Assembly (NCBI RefSeq): GCF_014042015.1 | Contig: NZ_CP059493.1 | Location: 1,922,001-1,986,000, forward strand | Length of the DNA: 64,000 bases | Direction of reading: 5' to 3' | Origin: Actinotalea sp. JY-7876 | GTDB taxonomy: Bacteria > Actinomycetota > Actinomycetes > Actinomycetales > Cellulomonadaceae | Shown: positions 1 to 7,945 of the stretch, piece by piece | Position numbering within the stretch: position 1 is the stretch's first letter | Layout: each line of letters starts with the position of its first letter | Notes under the pieces: generated by a model | What the model was told of the DNA's origin: nothing | The model's database searches: none | What the model saw: only the letters and a program-made list of their open reading frames with translations | Translations under genes and position numbers: made by a program

Positions 1-1
1 G

Positions 2-361
2 AGTGCCCGCCTGGCCGCGGCGCCGGCGGCCGGCTCGGTCCGCGGCGCCGGGCCGCTGCGCCAGCAGGCCGCCCGGCGCGCGGCGGGCCGGGTGCGGCTC
101 GTCGGGGACGCGTCCGGCTACGTGGACGCGCTCACGGGCGAGGGCCTGCGGGTGGGGCTCGCGCAGGCCCGGGCCGCGGTGCTCACGCTCGAGGACCCCG
201 GCGCGTACGAGCGCGCCTGGTCGGACGCGACCCGGGACTACCGCGTGCTCACGGGCGGGCTCGTGGCCTGGGCGACGTCGCCGCTGCGGCCCGGGATCGT
301 GCCCGTGTCGGCCGGCATCCCGGCACTGTTCGGCGCGCTCGTGGAGCGCATCGCGCGCTGA
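2..361 (+). CDS. FAD-dependent oxidoreductase, C-terminal fragment (5' end outside window)
   Basis: The reading frame is open from the first bases and ends in TGA at 359-361, so about 119 C-terminal residues are visible. They contain RLVGDASGYVDALTGEG, the second FAD-contacting motif (GDA, then a small loop and a helix) typical of geranylgeranyl-reductase or squalene-epoxidase-like flavoproteins. A helical tail follows. The N-terminal GxGxxG Rossmann motif must lie upstream of the window. The substrate cannot be told. The next gene starts 70 bases downstream on the same strand behind its own promoter-like hexamer, so the two need not form an operon. Confidence 0.75.
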   Translation, partial: SARLAAAPAAGSVRGAGPLRQQAARRAAGRVRLVGDASGYVDALTGEGLRVGLAQARAAVLTLEDPGAYERAWSDATRDYRVLTGGLVAWATSPLRPGIVPVSAGIPALFGALVERIAR

Positions 362-419
362 GCCGGCGGCGTGGCACCACGGCGCGCCCTCTCGCCGCGC
401 GCGCGGGCGCGTCCGTGCC

Positions 420-425
420 GATACT
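420..425 (+). promoter_or_regulatory. Candidate -10 hexamer (GATACT) of the APC permease
   Basis: GATACT ends 6 bases before the ATG at 432. That spacing would put the transcription start at or next to the start codon, as in several other genes of this window. No convincing -35 box is visible. Confidence 0.4.
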
Positions 426-431
426 CCGGGG

Positions 432-1817
432 ATGTCCTCGAACGAACCAGCCGCCACGAGCGCCCCGGGCGAGAACCCGACCAGGCTCCGTCGCGCGGTC
501 ACCGGTCCCCTGCTGTACCTGTTCATCCTGGGCGACGTGCTCGGGGCGGGCATCTACGCCCTCGTCGGCGAGATGGCCGGCGTCGCGGGCGGGGCCGTGT
601 GGCTCGCGTTCGCGCTCGCTCTGCTCATGGCGCTGCTCACGGCGTGCTCCTACGCCGAGCTGGTCACGAAGTACCCGCGCGCGGGCGGCTCCGCCGTCTT
701 CGCGGAGCGCGCCTTCCGGCACCCCCTGGTGGCCTTCCTCGTCGGGTTCTCGATGCTGTCCGCGGGTGTCGTCAGCGCGGCCGGGCTCGCCCTCGCGTTC
801 GCCGGCGACTACCTCGGCGCCTTCGTGGACGTCCCCGTGCCGGTGACCGCGATCGTCTTCCTCGTGCTGGTCGCGCTGCTCAACGCGCGCGGCATCAAGG
901 AGTCGCTCGGCGCCAACGTCGCCATGACGCTGATCGAGACGGCCGGCCTGGTGCTGGTCATCGTGGTCGGCGCGATCGTCCTGGGCCGTGGTGACGGCGC
1001 CGGCGTCGGGCCTCTGGAGGTGCCCGAGGGCACCACGGCGGGCGCGGCCGTGCTGGGCAGCGCGCTCATCGCGTTCTACTCCTTCGTCGGCTTCGAGACG
1101 TCGGCCAACCTGGCCGAGGAGGTCCGCGACGTCAGCCGCGTCTACCCGCGAGCCCTGTTCTGGTCGATGGTGACCGCCGGGGTGGTGTACCTCGCCGTGG
1201 GCTACGTCGCACCGGCGGTCGTCGCGCCGCAGACGCTGTCGGAGTCGTCCGGACCGCTGCTCGAGGTGGTCGAGGCGTTCGGCGGGATCCCGCCGCAGCT
1301 CTTCGCCGTCGTGGCGCTCATCGCCGTCGCCAACGGCGCGCTGCTGACGATGATCATGGCCAGCCGGCTCGCCTACGGCATGGCGGACCGCGGGCTGCTG
1401 CCGCGCGTCCTCGGCCGCGTGCTGCCGGGCCGCCGGACGCCGTGGGTCGCCATCGCTGTCACGACGCTCGTCGCCATCGTGCTCGCGCTCACCGGCGAGC
1501 TCGTGGACCTGGCCGCCACGGTGGTCCTGCTGCTCCTCGTGGTCTTCCTCAGCACGAACGTCGCGGTGCTGGTCCTGCGCCGCGAGACGGTCGAGCACGA
1601 CCACTTCCGCGCGCCCACCGTGATCCCGTACCTGGCGATCGCGAGCTGCCTCGTCCTGCTCACCCAGCAGGAGCCGCAGCACTTCCTGCTCGCCGGCATC
1701 CTGCTCGGCGCCGGCGCGCTGCTGCACCTCGCGACCGGTGGCGCGGGCGGGGCACGGCGTCGGCGCGCCGAGGTCGAGTCGGAGGAGGGCGCCGCCGCGG
1801 ACGGCGGGCACCACTGA
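432..1817 (+). CDS. APC-superfamily amino acid permease
   Basis: This 461-residue integral membrane protein is predicted to move amino acids or amines across the cytoplasmic membrane. After a polar N-terminus of about 28 residues it has roughly 12 hydrophobic helices. The first holds GDVLGAGIYALVG, matching the unwound GxGIF/Y substrate-binding stretch of helix 1 in APC carriers. The segment SFVGFETSANLAEE corresponds to the conserved helix-6 region with an acidic residue after it. The length is normal for the family, and the C-terminus ends in a basic then acidic tail. The start at 432 is favoured over upstream in-frame codons because the protein-like sequence begins there and a -10-like hexamer lies 6 bases upstream. 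The substrate is not identifiable. It faces an SDR gene convergently, 35 bases away. Confidence 0.85.
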   Translation: MSSNEPAATSAPGENPTRLRRAVTGPLLYLFILGDVLGAGIYALVGEMAGVAGGAVWLAFALALLMALLTACSYAELVTKYPRAGGSAVFAERAFRHPLVAFLVGFSMLSAGVVSAAGLALAFAGDYLGAFVDVPVPVTAIVFLVLVALLNARGIKESLGANVAMTLIETAGLVLVIVVGAIVLGRGDGAGVGPLEVPEGTTAGAAVLGSALIAFYSFVGFETSANLAEEVRDVSRVYPRALFWSMVTAGVVYLAVGYVAPAVVAPQTLSESSGPLLEVVEAFGGIPPQLFAVVALIAVANGALLTMIMASRLAYGMADRGLLPRVLGRVLPGRRTPWVAIAVTTLVAIVLALTGELVDLAATVVLLLLVVFLSTNVAVLVLRRETVEHDHFRAPTVIPYLAIASCLVLLTQQEPQHFLLAGILLGAGALLHLATGGAGGARRRRAEVESEEGAAADGGHH

Positions 1818-1852
1818 GGCGTCGGGCCCGGGCTCGGCCCAGGGCGCACGCC

Positions 1853-2929
1853 TCAGCGCTCGGCGGCCTGTCCCCCGAGCAGGGACCGCCTGGCCCGTGA
1901 CCGGGGCCGCAGGGGCGGGCTCGCTGTCCCCGACCCGTGCGCCAGGCCGTCGACCAGATCGGCGAGCGCCTCCTGAGCGGTCCATGTGGGTCGCCAGCCG
2001 AGCACCGTCCGTGCGCGCTGCGTCGACATCAGGGCGATCCCGGCGGCGAGGTCGACCCAGCCCGGGCTGACGTGCACGCCGTGCGCGTACCAGGCGCCCT
2101 GCACGGCGGCGCGCACGGAGGCGACGGGCACCTCGACGTACCGGCCGTGGCCGAGGACCTGCGCGAACTCGGCCGCGCCGAGGACGTCGTCGGCGGCGAC
2201 GTTGAAGGCGCCCGCCTGCTGGTCGAGCAGGATGGCGCGGAAGGCCTGCGCGAGGTCGTCGGCGTGCACCGCCTGCATGCGCACGCCGCGCGGCCACGGC
2301 AGGACGGGCAGCCGCCCGAGCCGCAGCGCCGCGGCCGGCGCCGCGGGCCCGAGGAAGTACCGCTCGATCCCGGCGGCGGCACGCCGCTGGAAGACGAGCC
2401 CGGGCCGCACGCGAGCGATCCGCAGCCACGGGTGGAGCACCTCGGCCTCGTCGAGGAGCCGCTCCACCGCGACCTTGTCGACGCTGTAGGAGCTGCTGCG
2501 GACCTCCTGCGTCGCCCAGTCCTCGGTGCGCGGCACGTCGTCGTGGACGGGCGCGTACGCGCCGACCGAGGAGGCGACGACCAGGTGGGGCACGCCGGCG
2601 CGGGCGACCGCCTCGATGACGCGCGCGGTGCCGTCGACGTTCGTCGCGCGCAGCACGTCGCGCCGGTGGCTGGGCTGCATCGCCCAGGCCAGGTGCACGA
2701 CGGCGTCGGCGCCCGCCATCGCGTCCGCGAGCGCCGCCACGACCGGCTCGTCCGGGCCGGCCGCCAGGTCGGTCCCGACCCACCGGGCGACGTCGTAGGG
2801 GGCGGGCGGCGTCGTGGTCGGCACGCGGCGCGCGATGCCGACGACCGAGTCGACGGCCTCCTCGCGCCGCAGGGTGCGCAGCAGCGCGGTGCCGATGTTG
2901 CCGCTGGCACCGACGACGACGACCCTCAT
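1853..2929 (-). CDS. NAD(P)-dependent epimerase/dehydratase family protein (extended SDR)
   Basis: This cytoplasmic oxidoreductase has the extended short-chain dehydrogenase fold. MRVVVVGASGNIGTALL at the N-terminus is the GxxGxxG dinucleotide-binding loop. YSVDKVAVE around residue 150 is the YxxxK catalytic pair, preceded by a serine-rich VASSVGAY strand. The C-terminal half is the variable substrate domain (RPGLVFQ, then VHADDLAQAF), as in nucleotide-sugar epimerases and UDP-galactose epimerase relatives. The start is set at ATG 2929 because GGGGGTGG lies just upstream; a GTG at 2938 is possible. At about 358 residues the protein is of usual length. The natural substrate cannot be inferred, and neither neighbour is an obvious sugar gene. 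Confidence 0.82.
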   Translation of the reverse strand: MRVVVVGASGNIGTALLRTLRREEAVDSVVGIARRVPTTTPPAPYDVARWVGTDLAAGPDEPVVAALADAMAGADAVVHLAWAMQPSHRRDVLRATNVDGTARVIEAVARAGVPHLVVASSVGAYAPVHDDVPRTEDWATQEVRSSSYSVDKVAVERLLDEAEVLHPWLRIARVRPGLVFQRRAAAGIERYFLGPAAPAAALRLGRLPVLPWPRGVRMQAVHADDLAQAFRAILLDQQAGAFNVAADDVLGAAEFAQVLGHGRYVEVPVASVRAAVQGAWYAHGVHVSPGWVDLAAGIALMSTQRARTVLGWRPTWTAQEALADLVDGLAHGSGTASPPLRPRSRARRSLLGGQAAER

Positions 2930-2960
2930 GCCCGCCACCCCCCGGCGTCGAGGCGCTGCG

Positions 2961-3152
2961 TCAGAGCTCGTCCCCGGACTCGACCTCGCGCGGGTTGAGC
3001 ATGTCCGGGTCGGCGTCCGGGTCGCCCTGCGTTGTGCTCTCGGCGCCCGACGCCTGCGACCCCTGACGGGGCTCGAGGCTCTCCGGGTCCGCGTCCTGGT
3101 CCCGGGCGGGGTCGTAGCCGGCGGCGTTCTCCTGAGGTGTCTGCTCGCTCAT
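2961..3152 (-). CDS. Small acidic, probably disordered protein with an internal repeat
   Basis: This 63-residue protein of unknown function is rich in D, E, P, Q and S, with no hydrophobic core, cysteine or signal peptide, so it is probably unstructured. Two similar stretches, DQDADPESLEPRQ and DPDADPDMLNPRE, point to an internal duplication of about 13 residues around a DADPxxLxPR core. It starts at ATG 3152 and is divergent from glgX, 156 bases away. The region is often overlooked because a long spurious frame runs through it antisense to glgX. Composition and the repeat support a real gene, but no function is assigned. Confidence 0.6.
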   Translation of the reverse strand: MSEQTPQENAAGYDPARDQDADPESLEPRQGSQASGAESTTQGDPDADPDMLNPREVESGDEL

Positions 3153-3308
3153 GGGGCCACGGTCGCACCGGGTCGCCCGGCCCGCACGCCGAGCGGCGCG
3201 GGGGCGCCGCGGTGCGGCGCGGCGTGGACGACGTGTCCTGCGCCACTGCCCCGTCTCGCGCGCTCGCTTCGGAGCGCGCGTGTCCCACCCTGCTGGCAGT
3301 CTTGCGCC

Positions 3309-5423
3309 ATGCAGATCTGGCCCGGCAAGCCCTATCCCCTCGGCGCGACCTTCGACGGCACCGGCACCAACTTCGCCCTCTTCTCGGAGGTGGCCGAGCG
3401 GATCGAGCTGTGCCTCTTCGACGACGACGGCACGGAGACCCGGATCGAGCTCCCCGAGGTCGACGCGTTCGTCTGGCATGCCTACCTCCCCACCATCCAG
3501 CCCGGTCAGCGCTACGGCTACCGGGTGCACGGCCCGTACGAGCCGGAGAAGGGCCTGCGCTGCAACCCCTCGAAGCTCCTGCTGGACCCGTACGCGAAGG
3601 CGATCGACGGGCAGATCGACGGCGACCAGGCGCTCTTCTCCTACGACTTCGGCGACCCGGACTCCCTGAACACGCAGGACTCCGCCGCCCACACCATGAA
3701 GTCCGTGGTCATCAACCCGTTCTTCGACTGGGGCCACGACCGGCCGCCGCTGCGCGACTACCACGAGACGGTGATCTACGAGGGCCACGTCAAGGGCCTG
3801 ACGATGCAGCACCCCGGCATCCCGGAGGAGCTGCGCGGCACGTACGCGGGCATGGCGCACCCGGCGATCATCGAGCACCTGGTCGCCCTCGGGGTCACCG
3901 CGATCGAGCTCATGCCCGTGCACCAGTTCGTCAACGACCCCACGCTCCAGGACAAGGGCCTGTCGAACTACTGGGGCTACAACACGATCGGCTTCTTCGC
4001 GCCGCACAACGGCTACGCCTCCTCGCCCGTGCCGGGCCAGCAGGTGCAGGAGTTCAAGCAGATGGTCAAGGCGCTGCACGAGGCGGGCATCGAGGTGATC
4101 CTCGACGTCGTCTACAACCACACCGCCGAGGGCAACCACCTGGGCCCCACGCTGTGCTTCCGCGGCATCGACAACGGCGCCTACTACCGGCTGGTCGACA
4201 CGGACCCGGCGCACTACTACGACACGACGGGCACGGGGAACTCGCTGCTCATGCGGCACCCCCACGTCCTGCAGCTGCTCATGGACTCGCTGCGCTACTG
4301 GGTCAACGAGATGCACGTCGACGGGTTCCGGTTCGACCTGGCGAGCACGCTGGCCCGTCAGTTCCACGAGGTCGACCGGCTCTCGGCGTTCTTCGACCTC
4401 GTGCAGCAGGACCCGGTCATCAGCCAGGTCAAGCTCATCGCCGAGCCCTGGGACGTCGGCGACGGCGGCTACCAGGTCGGCGGGTTCCCCCCGCTGTGGT
4501 CGGAGTGGAACGGCAAGTACCGCGACACGGTGCGCGACTTCTGGCGCGGTGAGCCCTCCACGCTCGCCGAGTTCGCCAGCCGCCTGTCGGGCTCCTCGGA
4601 CCTCTACGAGCAGACGGGCCGCAAGCCGATCGCGTCGATCAACTTCGTCACGGCCCACGACGGCTTCACGCTGCACGACCTGGTCTCGTACAACGAGAAG
4701 CACAACGAGGCCAACGGCGAGGACAACAAGGACGGCGAGGGCCACAACCGCTCCTGGAACTGCGGCGTCGAGGGTCCGACGGACGACGCGGACGTCCTGG
4801 AGCTGCGCTGGCGCCAGCAGCGCAACTTCCTGACCACGCTGCTGCTCTCCCAGGGCGTGCCGATGATCTCCCACGGCGACGAGATCGGCCGCACCCAGGG
4901 CGGCAACAACAACGGGTACTGCCAGGACAACGAGATCACCTGGATGGACTGGGACCTCGACGAGCGGGCCAAGACGCACCTGGAGTTCACGCGCGCCCTC
5001 GTGCACCTGCGCCGCGACCACCCGGTGCTGCGCCGCCGCCGGTTCTTCTCCGGCAACCCGCACCACGGGGGCGAGTCCGACCTCGGCGACATCGCCTGGC
5101 TGTCCACCGACGGCGAGCACATGTCGGAGCAGGACTGGAACAACGGGTTCGCGCGCGCCGTGATGGTGTTCCTCAACGGCGAGGCGATCGTCGAGCCCGA
5201 CCCGCGCGGCGAGCCGGTGGTCGACGACAGCTTCCTGGTCCTCTACAACGCCGCGCCCGAGCCGGTGACGTTCACGCTGCCCCCGGCGGAGTACGGCACC
5301 GTCTGGACCTGCGTCCTGGACACCGACCACACGCTCGAGACGGGCGCCGAGGTCAAGGCGGGCGCGGCGGTCGAGATCACGGGACGGAGCACCCTCGTGC
5401 TGACCCGGCGGGTGGGCGAGTGA
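3309..5423 (+). CDS. glgX: Glycogen debranching enzyme GlgX (isoamylase-type)
   Basis: This GH13 debranching enzyme hydrolyses alpha-1,6 branches of glycogen or limit dextrin in the cytoplasm. The 704 residues fit the GlgX/TreX family. An N-terminal CBM48-like domain covers about residues 1-140. The catalytic barrel shows region I (VILDVVYNHTAEGN), the nucleophile D343 in DGFRFDLAS, the acid/base E379 in LIAEPWDVG and the transition-state residue D451 in FVTAHDGFTLHDL. The ATG at 3309 is preceded by CAGTCT with a 6-base gap, so leaderless initiation is possible. Its stop overlaps the GTG of treY by 4 bases (GTGA). The order glgX-treY-treZ indicates that debranched chains are fed to trehalose synthesis, so this copy is functionally a TreX. 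Confidence 0.95.
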   Translation: MQIWPGKPYPLGATFDGTGTNFALFSEVAERIELCLFDDDGTETRIELPEVDAFVWHAYLPTIQPGQRYGYRVHGPYEPEKGLRCNPSKLLLDPYAKAIDGQIDGDQALFSYDFGDPDSLNTQDSAAHTMKSVVINPFFDWGHDRPPLRDYHETVIYEGHVKGLTMQHPGIPEELRGTYAGMAHPAIIEHLVALGVTAIELMPVHQFVNDPTLQDKGLSNYWGYNTIGFFAPHNGYASSPVPGQQVQEFKQMVKALHEAGIEVILDVVYNHTAEGNHLGPTLCFRGIDNGAYYRLVDTDPAHYYDTTGTGNSLLMRHPHVLQLLMDSLRYWVNEMHVDGFRFDLASTLARQFHEVDRLSAFFDLVQQDPVISQVKLIAEPWDVGDGGYQVGGFPPLWSEWNGKYRDTVRDFWRGEPSTLAEFASRLSGSSDLYEQTGRKPIASINFVTAHDGFTLHDLVSYNEKHNEANGEDNKDGEGHNRSWNCGVEGPTDDADVLELRWRQQRNFLTTLLLSQGVPMISHGDEIGRTQGGNNNGYCQDNEITWMDWDLDERAKTHLEFTRALVHLRRDHPVLRRRRFFSGNPHHGGESDLGDIAWLSTDGEHMSEQDWNNGFARAVMVFLNGEAIVEPDPRGEPVVDDSFLVLYNAAPEPVTFTLPPAEYGTVWTCVLDTDHTLETGAEVKAGAAVEITGRSTLVLTRRVGE

Positions 5424-7942
5424 GCCCCGAGCCGGCCACGGAGCGGCAGGGTCCGGCGCGACGGCGGCCGCGCGAGGGTCGGCCGGTCCCCGTCTCGACC
5501 TACCGGCTGCAGCTCAACGCGGACCTCACGCTCGACGACGCCGCGCGCCAGGTCCCGTACCTGGCACGGCTCGGCGTCACGCACGTGTACCTGTCCCCTC
5601 TGCTCAGCGCGGCACCCGGCTCGACGCACGGCTACGACGTCGTCGACCACGACGAGATCTCGCCCGTGCTCGGCGGGCGCGAGGCGCTGGACCGCCTGGC
5701 CGCGACGGCGCGCGAGCACGGCCTCGGGCTCGTGGTGGACATCGTGCCCAACCACATGGCGGTGCCCACCCCGGTGTGGCACAACCACGCCCTGTGGTCG
5801 GTGCTCGCGGACGGGCCCGAGTCCCCGTACGCCTCGTGGTTCGACGTCGACTGGTCCGCGGGCGAGGGCGCGCTGCTCATGCCCGTCCTGGGCCGGCGCA
5901 TCGGCGCGGTGCTCGCGGACGGAGAGCTCACGCTCGACGAGATCGAGGTGCCGGGCCTGGAGGGCCCCCGCACCGTCCTGCGCTACTACGACCACGTCTT
6001 CCCCGTGCGGCCGGGTACCGAGAGCCTGCCGATGGCGGAGCTGGTCGACCGCCAGCACTACCGGCTGGCGTACTGGAAGGTCGCCGACGAGGAGCTCAAC
6101 TACCGCCGGTTCTTCGACGTCGGCACGCTGGCCGCGGTCCGCGTCGAGGTCCCCGAGGTTTTCGACCGCACGCACGCGGTCGTGACCGGCCTGGTGCGCG
6201 ACGGCGTCGTCGACGGCCTGCGCATCGACCACCCCGACGGCCTGGCGGACCCGCACGGCTACCTCGAGCGGCTCGCCACGGCGACCGACGGCGCCTGGGT
6301 GGCCGTCGAGAAGATCCTCGCGCCCACCGAGGAGCTGCCCGAGGACTGGGCGAGCGTCGGCACCACGGGGTACGACGCCATGTGGCGCGTCCACGCGACG
6401 TTCGTCGACCCCGGCGGCGGCGGCGAGCTCGGGGCCGTGATGCACCGCCTCACCGGCGACACCACCGACGCCCTGCCGCGCATGATCGAGGAAGCCAAGC
6501 GGCAGATCGTCGCCGGGCCCCTGTACGCGGAGGTCCACCGCCTGGCGGACCTCGCCGCCGACATCTGCCGCGACGACGTGCGCCTGCGCGACCACACCTG
6601 GCGCTCGCTGCACGAGTGCCTCGTCGAGCTCGTGGTCGCGTGCGACAGGTACCGCTACTACGTGCGCCCCGGCGAGCCCGTGCACCCCGACGTGCAGGAG
6701 GCGTTCGCCGAGTGCGTCGCGCTCGCCCGCACCCGGCTCGACGAGGACCGCCTCGAGACGCTCGACCTCCTCGCCGAGATGCTCCTGGGCCGCGAGATCG
6801 GCTCCGCCGGGCGCACGCGGGAGGCGCGCCGCGACGAGCTCGTGGTGCGGTTCCAGCAGACCTGCGGCGCCGTGATGGCCAAGGGCGTGGAGGACACGGC
6901 GTTCTACCGCTGGACCCAGCTGCTCTCGCTGGCCGAGGTCGGCGGCGCACCCGAGCGGTTCGCCATCAGCCCGGAGGAGCTGCACGCGTGGGCGGCCCGG
7001 GCGCAGGCGCACGCCCCCGTGGCGATGACCGGCCTGTCCACCCACGACACCAAGCGCAGCGAGGACGTCCGGGCCCGGCTCGGCGTGCTGTCCGAGCTGC
7101 CGGTCGAGTGGTCGCAGCACGTCGACCACCTGCGGTCGCTGACCGGCGAGACGCGGCCCGTGCTGCTCGACGGCCGCACCGAGAACATCCTGTGGCAGAC
7201 CCTGGCCGGGACGTGGGACGGCGGGCCGATCGCCGAGGACCGCCTCCTGGGGTACCTCACCAAGGCGATCCGCGAGGCGAAGTCGCACACGTCCTGGACC
7301 GCCCCCGACGAGCCGTACGAGGAGGCCGTCCTCGGGTTCGCCCGCCACCTGCTCACGGCGCCGGAGGTCCTCGGGGCCTACGAGGACTGGGCCCGACGCG
7401 CGGCGCCGGGGATCCGGGCCGCGACGCTCGGGATGAAGCTGGTCCAGCTCACCCTGCCGGGGGTGGCCGACGTCTACCAGGGCACGGAGGTCTCCGCCGT
7501 GGCGCTCGTGGACCCGGACAACCGGCGCCCGGTCGACGTCGCCGGGCTCGAGCGCATGCTCGAGCGGCTCGAGACCGAGCCGCCGCGCACGCTCGACGAG
7601 GAGAAGCTCGTGGTCACGTCGCGCGCGCTGCGGGTGCGGCGCGAGCGCCCCGGGTGCTTCGTCGGGCCCGAGGCGGGCTACGCGCCCCTGCCCGCGTCGA
7701 CGGGCAACGCCTTCGCGTTCGCCCGGACCGAGGCCGGCGTGCCGGCGGCGATCACCGTCGCGACGCGCCTCGCCCTCTCGCTCGAGCGCCTCGGCGGCTG
7801 GGGCGCGCACACCGTCGCCATCCCCGAGTGGCGGTGGACCGACGTCCTGACCGGCCGGACCATCGACGGCGGCGTCGTCCCGCTCGAGCTGCTGCTCGAG
7901 CACCTTCCGGTGGCCCTCCTCGTGCCCGCCGGGCAGGCTTGA
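5420..7942 (+). CDS. treY: Malto-oligosyltrehalose synthase TreY
   Basis: TreY is a GH13_26 intramolecular transglucosylase that turns the reducing-end alpha-1,4 link of a maltodextrin into the alpha,alpha-1,1 link of maltooligosyl-trehalose. The 840 residues begin the barrel at PVSTYRLQLN and show YLSPLLSAAPGSTHGYDV and VVDIVPNHMA (region I). The nucleophile is D270 in DGLRIDHPDGL, the acid/base E297 in VAVEKIL and the third carboxylate D543 in STHDTKRSED. The GTG start at 5420 overlaps the glgX stop, indicating translational coupling. The first 25 residues are Arg/Pro-rich, so a slightly later start is possible. TreZ begins 3 bases after the stop. Confidence 0.95.
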   Translation: MSPEPATERQGPARRRPREGRPVPVSTYRLQLNADLTLDDAARQVPYLARLGVTHVYLSPLLSAAPGSTHGYDVVDHDEISPVLGGREALDRLAATAREHGLGLVVDIVPNHMAVPTPVWHNHALWSVLADGPESPYASWFDVDWSAGEGALLMPVLGRRIGAVLADGELTLDEIEVPGLEGPRTVLRYYDHVFPVRPGTESLPMAELVDRQHYRLAYWKVADEELNYRRFFDVGTLAAVRVEVPEVFDRTHAVVTGLVRDGVVDGLRIDHPDGLADPHGYLERLATATDGAWVAVEKILAPTEELPEDWASVGTTGYDAMWRVHATFVDPGGGGELGAVMHRLTGDTTDALPRMIEEAKRQIVAGPLYAEVHRLADLAADICRDDVRLRDHTWRSLHECLVELVVACDRYRYYVRPGEPVHPDVQEAFAECVALARTRLDEDRLETLDLLAEMLLGREIGSAGRTREARRDELVVRFQQTCGAVMAKGVEDTAFYRWTQLLSLAEVGGAPERFAISPEELHAWAARAQAHAPVAMTGLSTHDTKRSEDVRARLGVLSELPVEWSQHVDHLRSLTGETRPVLLDGRTENILWQTLAGTWDGGPIAEDRLLGYLTKAIREAKSHTSWTAPDEPYEEAVLGFARHLLTAPEVLGAYEDWARRAAPGIRAATLGMKLVQLTLPGVADVYQGTEVSAVALVDPDNRRPVDVAGLERMLERLETEPPRTLDEEKLVVTSRALRVRRERPGCFVGPEAGYAPLPASTGNAFAFARTEAGVPAAITVATRLALSLERLGGWGAHTVAIPEWRWTDVLTGRTIDGGVVPLELLLEHLPVALLVPAGQA

Positions 7943-7945
7943 GGG

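Noticed and set aside
1818..1852. Terminator between the APC permease and the SDR gene
   Set aside because: GGCGT/ACGCC and GGGCC/GGCCC can pair but the stems are short and interrupted; not convincing enough to list.
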